In this document: one piece after another, positions 59,256 to 64,000 of the stretch
Position numbering within the stretch: the stretch's first letter is position 1
Layout of the letters: every line of letters begins with the position of its first letter
NCBI RefSeq assembly: GCF_014490485.1
Contig: NZ_JACTVA010000002.1
Span: 214,300-278,299, forward strand
DNA length: 64,000 nt
Reading direction: 5' to 3'
From: Teichococcus aerophilus
GTDB taxonomy: Bacteria; Pseudomonadota; Alphaproteobacteria; Acetobacterales; Acetobacteraceae
Translations under genes and position numbers: made by a program
The notes under the pieces: model-generated
The model's database searches: none
Told to the model about the DNA's origin: nothing
What the model saw: only the letters and a program-made list of their open reading frames with translations

Positions 59256-61207
59256 TGCCCGTCACCCGCCGCGCCGCTACACGGGGGATCGGCGCCCTCA
59301 GCATTGCCCTTTCCGCAGGAGGCTCCGCCATGAGCGCGACCAACCCACCCGACATGATTCTGCATAACGGCCGGATCACCACGCTGGACCGGAGCAACCC
59401 GGCACCGCAGGCCGTAGCCATCACCGCAGGCCGCTTCTCGGCCGTTGGCGATTCCGCCGAGATCCTGCCCACCGCCGGGCCGCGCACGCGGGTGATCGAC
59501 CTCGGCGGCAAGCGGCTGATTCCCGGCCTGATCGACAACCACCTGCACATCATTCGCGGTGGCCTGAACTTCAACATGGAATTGCGCTGGGACGGCGTCC
59601 GTAGCCTGGCCGATGCCATGGCGATGCTGAAGCGCCAGGCCGCCAACACGCCGCCGCCGCAATGGGTCCGTGTCGTCGGCGGCTTCACCGAGCATCAGTT
59701 CGTCGAGAAGCGGCTGCCGACGCTGGAGGAAATCAATGCGGCGGCGCCGGATACACCCGTCTTCCTGCTGCATCTCTACGACCGCGCGTTGCTGAACGGT
59801 GCGGCGCTGCGTGCCGTCGGCTACACGAAGGACACGCCCAACCCGCCGGGGGGCGAGATCCAGCGCGACGCGCAGGGTAACCCCACCGGCCTGCTGTTGG
59901 CGCGGCCCAACGCGACCATTCTCTACGCTACGCTCGGCAAGGGGCCGAAGCTGCCCTTCGATTACCAGCTCAACTCCACCCGCCACTTCATGCGGGACCT
60001 GAACCGGCTCGGCGTCACCGGCGCCATCGATGCCGGCGGCGGCTCGCAGAACTATCCGGACGACTACGCGGTGGTGGAGAAGCTGGCGGCAGATGGGGAA
60101 CTGACGATCCGCATCGCCTACAACCTGTTCACGCAGAAGCCGAAGGAGGAGAAGGACGACTTCCTCCGCTGGACGCAGTCGAACAAATACCAGCAGGGCG
60201 ATGACTACTTCCGGCTGAACGGCGCCGGCGAGATGCTGGTCTACTCCGCCGCCGATTTCGAGGATTTCCGCGTCGAGCGGCCGGAGATGCCGCCGGAGAT
60301 GGAGCCGGAGCTGGAAGCAGTGGTCCGCCTGCTGGCGCAGAACCGCTGGCCCTGGCGGCTGCACGCGACCTACAACGAAACCATCGGCCGTTCGCTGGAT
60401 GTCTTTGAGAAGGTCAACCAGGACATCCCGCTGGAGGGGCTGAACTGGATCTTCGACCACGCCGAGACGGTCAGCGACCATAACCTGGAGCGGATCGCCC
60501 GCCTGGGTGGCGGCGTCGCCGTGCAGCACCGCATGGCCTTCCAGGGCGAATATTTCGTCGAGCGCTACGGCTTGAAAGCCGCAGAGCGCACGCCGCCTGT
60601 CGCCCGCATGCTGGAGATGGGGGTCAAGGTCTCGGCCGGCACCGATGCCACCCGGGTGGCTTCCTACAACCCGTGGGTCGCTCTCTACTGGCTGGTCACC
60701 GGCAAGACGCTCGGCGGCCTGCGCATCACGCCGGAGCACAACACGCTGGACCGCGATACCGCGCTGCGGATGCTGACCGAGAAGGTGACCTGGTTCTCCA
60801 ATGAGGAAGGCAAGAAAGGACGCATCGAGACCGGCCAGCTGGCCGACCTGGCCGTGCTGGACCGTGACTACTTCGACGTGCCGGGCGACGAGATCCAGGA
60901 CATCACCGCCGTCCTGACAGTGGTTGGCGGCAAGGTGGTGCATGGGGCCGGCGAGTTTGGCTCCCTCGCGCCGCCCCTGCCGCCGGCCATGCCGGATTGG
61001 TCGCCTGTACGCACCTTCGGCGGCTACCAGGACAGGCGCGCCGCCAGCAACGGCAAGCCGGGCACCTTCGCAAAGCTGGCACGGTGCTGCGAGAGCGCCT
61101 GCGGCGTGCATGGCCACGACCATGCCCGCGCCTGGGCCGCCAGCACGCCAGCGGGGAATGACCGTGGCTTCTGGGGTGCGCTCGGCTGCGCCTGCTGGGC
61201 CTTCTGA
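59255..61207 (+). CDS. YtcJ-like amidohydrolase, predicted exported, with Cys-rich tail
   Basis: 650 residues. TRRAATRGIGALSIALSAGG is a likely Tat signal. The amidohydrolase-3 metal site is GLIDNHLHIIRG, later ligands are in LHATYNETIGRS, IFDHAETVSD and SAGTDATRVASYNPW, and the C-terminal return ADLAVLDRDYFDVPGDEI is typical. The last 60 residues carry five Cys and a CGVHGHDHA stretch, perhaps a metal-binding appendage. Substrates of YtcJ proteins are poorly known; an amide, carbamate or formamide is likely. Confidence 0.9.
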   Translation: MPVTRRAATRGIGALSIALSAGGSAMSATNPPDMILHNGRITTLDRSNPAPQAVAITAGRFSAVGDSAEILPTAGPRTRVIDLGGKRLIPGLIDNHLHIIRGGLNFNMELRWDGVRSLADAMAMLKRQAANTPPPQWVRVVGGFTEHQFVEKRLPTLEEINAAAPDTPVFLLHLYDRALLNGAALRAVGYTKDTPNPPGGEIQRDAQGNPTGLLLARPNATILYATLGKGPKLPFDYQLNSTRHFMRDLNRLGVTGAIDAGGGSQNYPDDYAVVEKLAADGELTIRIAYNLFTQKPKEEKDDFLRWTQSNKYQQGDDYFRLNGAGEMLVYSAADFEDFRVERPEMPPEMEPELEAVVRLLAQNRWPWRLHATYNETIGRSLDVFEKVNQDIPLEGLNWIFDHAETVSDHNLERIARLGGGVAVQHRMAFQGEYFVERYGLKAAERTPPVARMLEMGVKVSAGTDATRVASYNPWVALYWLVTGKTLGGLRITPEHNTLDRDTALRMLTEKVTWFSNEEGKKGRIETGQLADLAVLDRDYFDVPGDEIQDITAVLTVVGGKVVHGAGEFGSLAPPLPPAMPDWSPVRTFGGYQDRRAASNGKPGTFAKLARCCESACGVHGHDHARAWAASTPAGNDRGFWGALGCACWAF

Positions 61208-61634
61208 CGTGGAGGGGCAGCAACAGGACAGCACGACGTGGCGCTGGCTCCAGTTCCTGGGCCTCCTCGGGCTTTGCGCGGCCTATCTGCAGGGTGGGTT
61301 GAACAAGCTGGTGGATTTCCCGGGCGCGGTGGCGGAGGCCGCGCATTTCGGCCTGCCCTTCCCGCCCGTGACCGCGGCGGCGACCATCCTGGTCGAACTG
61401 GCGGCATCCGGCCTGATCCTGTCCGGCCGCCTGCGCTGGCTCGGGGCGCTTGTGCTCTGCGCCTTCACCCTGGCGGCCACTATCATTGCCAACCGGTACT
61501 GGGACCTGCCCAACGGCCAGGAACGCTTCATGACCGCCAATTCCTTCTACGAACACCTGGGCCTCGCCGGCGCCTTCCTGCTGGTGGCACTCTGGGACCG
61601 GCGGGACGCCACGACGCGGATGGGACGGCACTAA
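61158..61634 (+). CDS. DoxX-like membrane protein
   Basis: 158 residues from the ATG at 61158; a GTG at 61209, just past the amidohydrolase stop, is the alternative. Four membrane helices with DoxX-type features: LQFLGLLGLCAAYLQGGLNK, ILVELAASGLILSGRLRWLGA, FTLAATIIANRYWDL and NSFYEHLGLAGAFLLVAL. Family members may link to quinones or thiosulfate; no role is assigned. One base separates it from the MFS gene. Confidence 0.82.
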   Translation: MTVASGVRSAAPAGPSDVEGQQQDSTTWRWLQFLGLLGLCAAYLQGGLNKLVDFPGAVAEAAHFGLPFPPVTAAATILVELAASGLILSGRLRWLGALVLCAFTLAATIIANRYWDLPNGQERFMTANSFYEHLGLAGAFLLVALWDRRDATTRMGRH

Positions 61635-61635
61635 G

Positions 61636-63210
61636 ATGGCCGCATCCGCCTTCGCGCCCTTCCGATCCCGCGCCTTCACCGTGCTCTGGGTGGCCACCGT
61701 CATCGGCAATACCGGCGGCTGGGTGCGGGACACCGCCTCCGCCTGGCTGATGACCGAGCTGGCGCCCACCCCCGTCATGGTGGCGCTAGTGCAGGCGGCC
61801 GCCACCTTGCCGATCTTTCTGCTTTCGCTACCTGCCGGGGCGTTGTCCGACATTCTGGACCGTCGGCGGTTGATGATTGGTATTCAGGTGGGGCTATGCT
61901 GCACCAGCCTGACACTCGCCGTGCTAAGCGGGCTGGGGATTATTGGTTCCGGCGCCCTGCTGCTGCTGACGCTGTGCGCCGGTATCGGCAACGCGCTGGC
62001 GGGGCCGGTGTGGCAATCCGTCGTGCCGGAACTGGTGCCGCGCACCGAGCTGAAGCCGGCCGTGGCACTGAACAGCCTGGGCATCAACATCAGCCGCGCC
62101 ATCGGACCCGCCGTGGCGGCGCTGATCATCATCATGGCCGGCGTGCCCGCGGCGTATCTGCTCGACGTCGTCAGCTACGTCGTCATTGTCTGTGCCTTGC
62201 TGTGGTGGAAGCCGGCCAATAACCGCGCGGCGATCCCGGAGCAGTTCGGCGGCGCCATGCGCGCGGGACTACGCCACGCGCTCGGCAGCAAACCGCTGCG
62301 GCGGGTGTTGCTGCGTGCGGCGCTGTTCTTCGTTCCAGCCAGTTGCTGCTGGGCGCTGCTGCCCTTGGTGGCACGGACGCAGTTGCAGGGCGGAGCGGCG
62401 GATTACGGCATCATGCTGGCCGCGGTCGGCGTCGGGGCTATCGGCGGCGCGCTGCTGATGCCGATGCTGCGGCAGCGCCTCTCCCCGGAAGCCGTGGCGC
62501 TTTTGGCCAGCCTGCTGCTGGGCGCGATGACGGCGGCACTGGCTGTTGCCGGATCCGTCCCCGTAGCTTGCGTGCTGCTGGCGCTGGTCGGCGCCGCCTG
62601 GATTACCCAGCTCAGCACTCTCAATGCCATCGCCCAAGGTGTGCTGCCCAACTGGGTACGCGGACGCGGCCTGGCCATCTACCTGACAGTATTCTACGGC
62701 AGCATGACCGGCGGCAGCCTGCTGTGGGGCCGCTTGGCGGGTGGAACCTCGATCGCGACGACGCTGCTGGTCGCCGGCACCGCCTGCGCAGTCCTGGCCG
62801 TGCTGGCGCGGCTGATGCCACTACCGGCGGGCGAGGATGACCTGACGCCGTCGCACCACTGGCCTGCCCCCGCCTTGGCGGAGGGCCTGGCCGCGACCGG
62901 TGGGCCAGTGATGGTCACGGTCGAGTACCGGGTGCCGGTGGCGCAGCAGCCTGGCTTTGCGCAGGCAGCAGCGGAACTTGGCATCAGCCGGCGTCGCGAC
63001 GGTGCCTTCGCCTGGGGTTTGATGTACGATGCAACAGACCCCGAGCAGGTTGTCGAGTGGTTTCTGCTGAGTTCGTGGGAGGAGCACCTGCGGCAGCATG
63101 AACGGGTCTCGGTGACGGACAAGGCCGTGCAGGCACAGGTCCAGGCTTTCCACACAGGCGGCAAGCCAGTGGTGCGGCATCTGTTAACACTGGCGCCTGC
63201 GGCGCCATAA
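61636..63210 (+). CDS. MFS_3 family exporter (EntS-like) with C-terminal ABM-like domain
   Basis: 524 residues. About twelve membrane helices (to near 415) with the loop signature SLPAGALSDILDRRRLMIG and SLGINISRAIGPAVAALI. The final 100 residues are soluble (VTVEYRVPVAQQPGF ... SWEEHLRQHERVSVTDKAVQ), as in standard MFS_3/DUF894 proteins. It probably exports a small metabolite or siderophore-like compound. It is the last gene of the operon, followed by a hairpin. Confidence 0.92.
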   Translation: MAASAFAPFRSRAFTVLWVATVIGNTGGWVRDTASAWLMTELAPTPVMVALVQAAATLPIFLLSLPAGALSDILDRRRLMIGIQVGLCCTSLTLAVLSGLGIIGSGALLLLTLCAGIGNALAGPVWQSVVPELVPRTELKPAVALNSLGINISRAIGPAVAALIIIMAGVPAAYLLDVVSYVVIVCALLWWKPANNRAAIPEQFGGAMRAGLRHALGSKPLRRVLLRAALFFVPASCCWALLPLVARTQLQGGAADYGIMLAAVGVGAIGGALLMPMLRQRLSPEAVALLASLLLGAMTAALAVAGSVPVACVLLALVGAAWITQLSTLNAIAQGVLPNWVRGRGLAIYLTVFYGSMTGGSLLWGRLAGGTSIATTLLVAGTACAVLAVLARLMPLPAGEDDLTPSHHWPAPALAEGLAATGGPVMVTVEYRVPVAQQPGFAQAAAELGISRRRDGAFAWGLMYDATDPEQVVEWFLLSSWEEHLRQHERVSVTDKAVQAQVQAFHTGGKPVVRHLLTLAPAAP

Positions 63211-63216
63211 AATGGA

Positions 63217-63243
63217 CCAGGGGCGGCGACTGGCTGCCCCTGG
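63217..63243. terminator. Hairpin after the MFS gene
   Basis: CCAGGGGC (63217-63224) and GCCCCTGG (63236-63243) form a perfect 8-bp stem with an 11-base loop, 6 bases after the stop codon. No T-run. Confidence 0.55.
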
Positions 63244-63270
63244 CCGCTACCCGCGTGGAGGCTGTTGTTA

Positions 63271-63495
63271 TCAGGCTGCGGTCAGTGAAGCGGCTTGCTT
63301 GAGCATGAGGCAGGCGAAGGCAACGAGGGGCAGATCGGCTGGAGCGCTGGCGTAGCGTTCGTAGTCTTTCACCAAGCGTCAGAAGCGCGTTGCCCGGGCA
63401 AACGATCGCTAGACCATCCAGCGCCCTGGTAGCAGCACGAAGCCGCACTTGGCCTCAGACAGCTTCACCACTTCCAAGCGGCAGCGCTGGACTGG
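63271..63495 (-). pseudogene. IS5-family transposase remnant, C-terminal end
   Basis: In the frame ending at the TGA whose complement is 63271-63273 the minus strand reads LEVVKLSEAKCGFVLLPGRW, then MV, a stop, RSFARATRF, a stop, RLVKDYERYASAPADL and a tail ACLMLKQAASLTAA. This is the C-terminal part of an IS5/IS427-like DDE transposase, with both in-frame stops (complements at 63409-63411 and 63379-63381) replacing conserved residues. The N-terminal part is absent. It is dead. Confidence 0.75.
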
Positions 63496-63640
63496 GCTTT
63501 CGGACGCCAACCCACGGAGCCTTTAGATCATTAGACAGCGCTTCGAGGTAGCCTGCTACCGGCTTAGGAGGTGTGGACTCTAGGGAGTTCTGAACTGAGC
63601 TTCCTACGATTCAAGGCTGCCTTTCGGAGGTAACCTTGGT
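63496..63640. other. Unassigned sequence between IS remnants
   Basis: 145 bases of mixed composition with no reading frame, hairpin or known site that I recognise. It probably holds decayed IS ends or target sequence; no clear terminal inverted repeats were identified. Confidence 0.4.
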
Positions 63641-63925
63641 GTGTTGGACCGACTGGTGTTGAGCAACGCGGCCTAGGATCGGATAGCCCCGCTCCTCATC
63701 GGCGGCCTGACTAGAAGGGCTCGACCAGCCGCGACAACCGGATGTTCGTCGAGGGCGTACGGGCTCCCCCTGGCGCGATCTGCCGGACGGTCTTCAGCGA
63801 CTGGAACAGCGTGTCCCGTCGCTTCAGCCGCTGGAGCCAGAAGGAGGTCTGGCGGCGCATCTTCGAGCAGTGCCGGACGATCCTGACTTCGAGTACCTGA
63901 TCGTCGACTGCACCATCATCCGCAG
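63641..63925 (+). pseudogene. IS5-family transposase remnant, N-terminal part, frameshifted
   Basis: Fragments of an IS5-like N-terminal region occur in shifting frames: DRLVLSNAA, a stop, DRIAPLLIGGLT; then SRDNRMFVEGV; then SDWNSVSRRFSRWSQKEVW; then DDPDFEYLIVDCTIIR with the first catalytic Asp. At least two frameshifts and several stops separate them. It lies on the strand opposite to the remnant at 63271, so the two are not one simple deleted copy. Similarity fades before the window end. Confidence 0.7.
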
Positions 63926-64000
63926 GATGCGGATGGATTGGAGTATGGGTGGGGCATTGCGTTTACGGTGAACCGAGCGGCGTCGCAGTACGCGGATTTG

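Noticed and set aside
62908..63207. C-terminal soluble domain on the MFS protein as a novel fusion
   Set aside because: MFS_3/DUF894 proteins of about 520 residues normally carry this ABM-like tail, so it is the standard architecture.
1..64000. CRISPR arrays, rRNA or tRNA genes, toxin-antitoxin pairs, retrons or anti-phage systems
   Set aside because: No regularly spaced direct repeats, no tRNA T-loop sequences in gaps, and no defence-type gene pairs were recognised in the window.

Overview
The window looks like a chromosomal segment of a GC-rich alphaproteobacterium, most likely Acetobacteraceae (Roseomonas or a close relative). The evidence is the strong G/C third-position bias, many ATGA-coupled operons, five separate tripartite tricarboxylate transporter (TctC/Bug) binding proteins, a GTTC-N7-GTTC type LexA box, and a RpoE-ChrR sigma/anti-sigma pair with matching promoters. 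The genus is inference. No rRNA, tRNA, CRISPR array or prophage was seen.

Layout. 0-9.2 kb holds the tail of a Bug protein, a CBS protein, a TerB-like protein, an SLC13 permease, a hybrid histidine kinase with its response regulator, an AI-2E-type permease and a metallophosphoesterase. 9.2-20.6 kb is a catabolic island: a GntR regulator divergent from a fumarylacetoacetase-family hydrolase, a NodB-type deacetylase, a Bug protein, an intradiol ring-cleavage dioxygenase, a complete Liv-type ABC importer, a beta-hydroxyacid dehydrogenase, an NTF2-like protein and a MetE-core methyltransferase. 20.7-23.7 kb is a four-gene alkylation-repair operon (Ada, a 2OG-Fe(II) oxygenase, AlkB, Ogt) behind an Ada box. 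23.8-26.0 kb holds an isoaspartyl peptidase and an acyl-CoA dehydrogenase. 26.4-31.9 kb is the SOS mutagenesis cassette imuA-imuB-dnaE2 behind a perfect LexA box.

31.9-39.9 kb is a RpoE-ChrR (singlet-oxygen type) locus. Two divergent operons start from back-to-back sigma-E promoters and encode two cyclopropane-fatty-acid-synthase-like methyltransferases, a FAD oxidoreductase, DUF1365, DUF1295, a lipoprotein hydrolase and a lipocalin, so they probably remodel membrane lipids under photo-oxidative stress. 40.0-54.5 kb contains three small catabolic clusters, each with its own regulator (IclR, GntR, LysR) and its own Bug receptor; only the GntR cluster carries the membrane subunits TctB and TctA. 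54.5-63.2 kb has a FixJ-type two-component pair divergent from an operon of an alpha/beta hydrolase, an isochorismatase-like hydrolase, XapX, a YtcJ-like amidohydrolase, a DoxX-like protein and an MFS exporter. The last 0.8 kb is decayed IS5-family transposase sequence.

Recurrent nested palindromes with AGAGC ends lie exactly at gene ends (9.2, 13.6 and 20.6 kb) and contribute the TAG stop codons of the flanking genes. All functions are read from sequence features alone; no database search was run.
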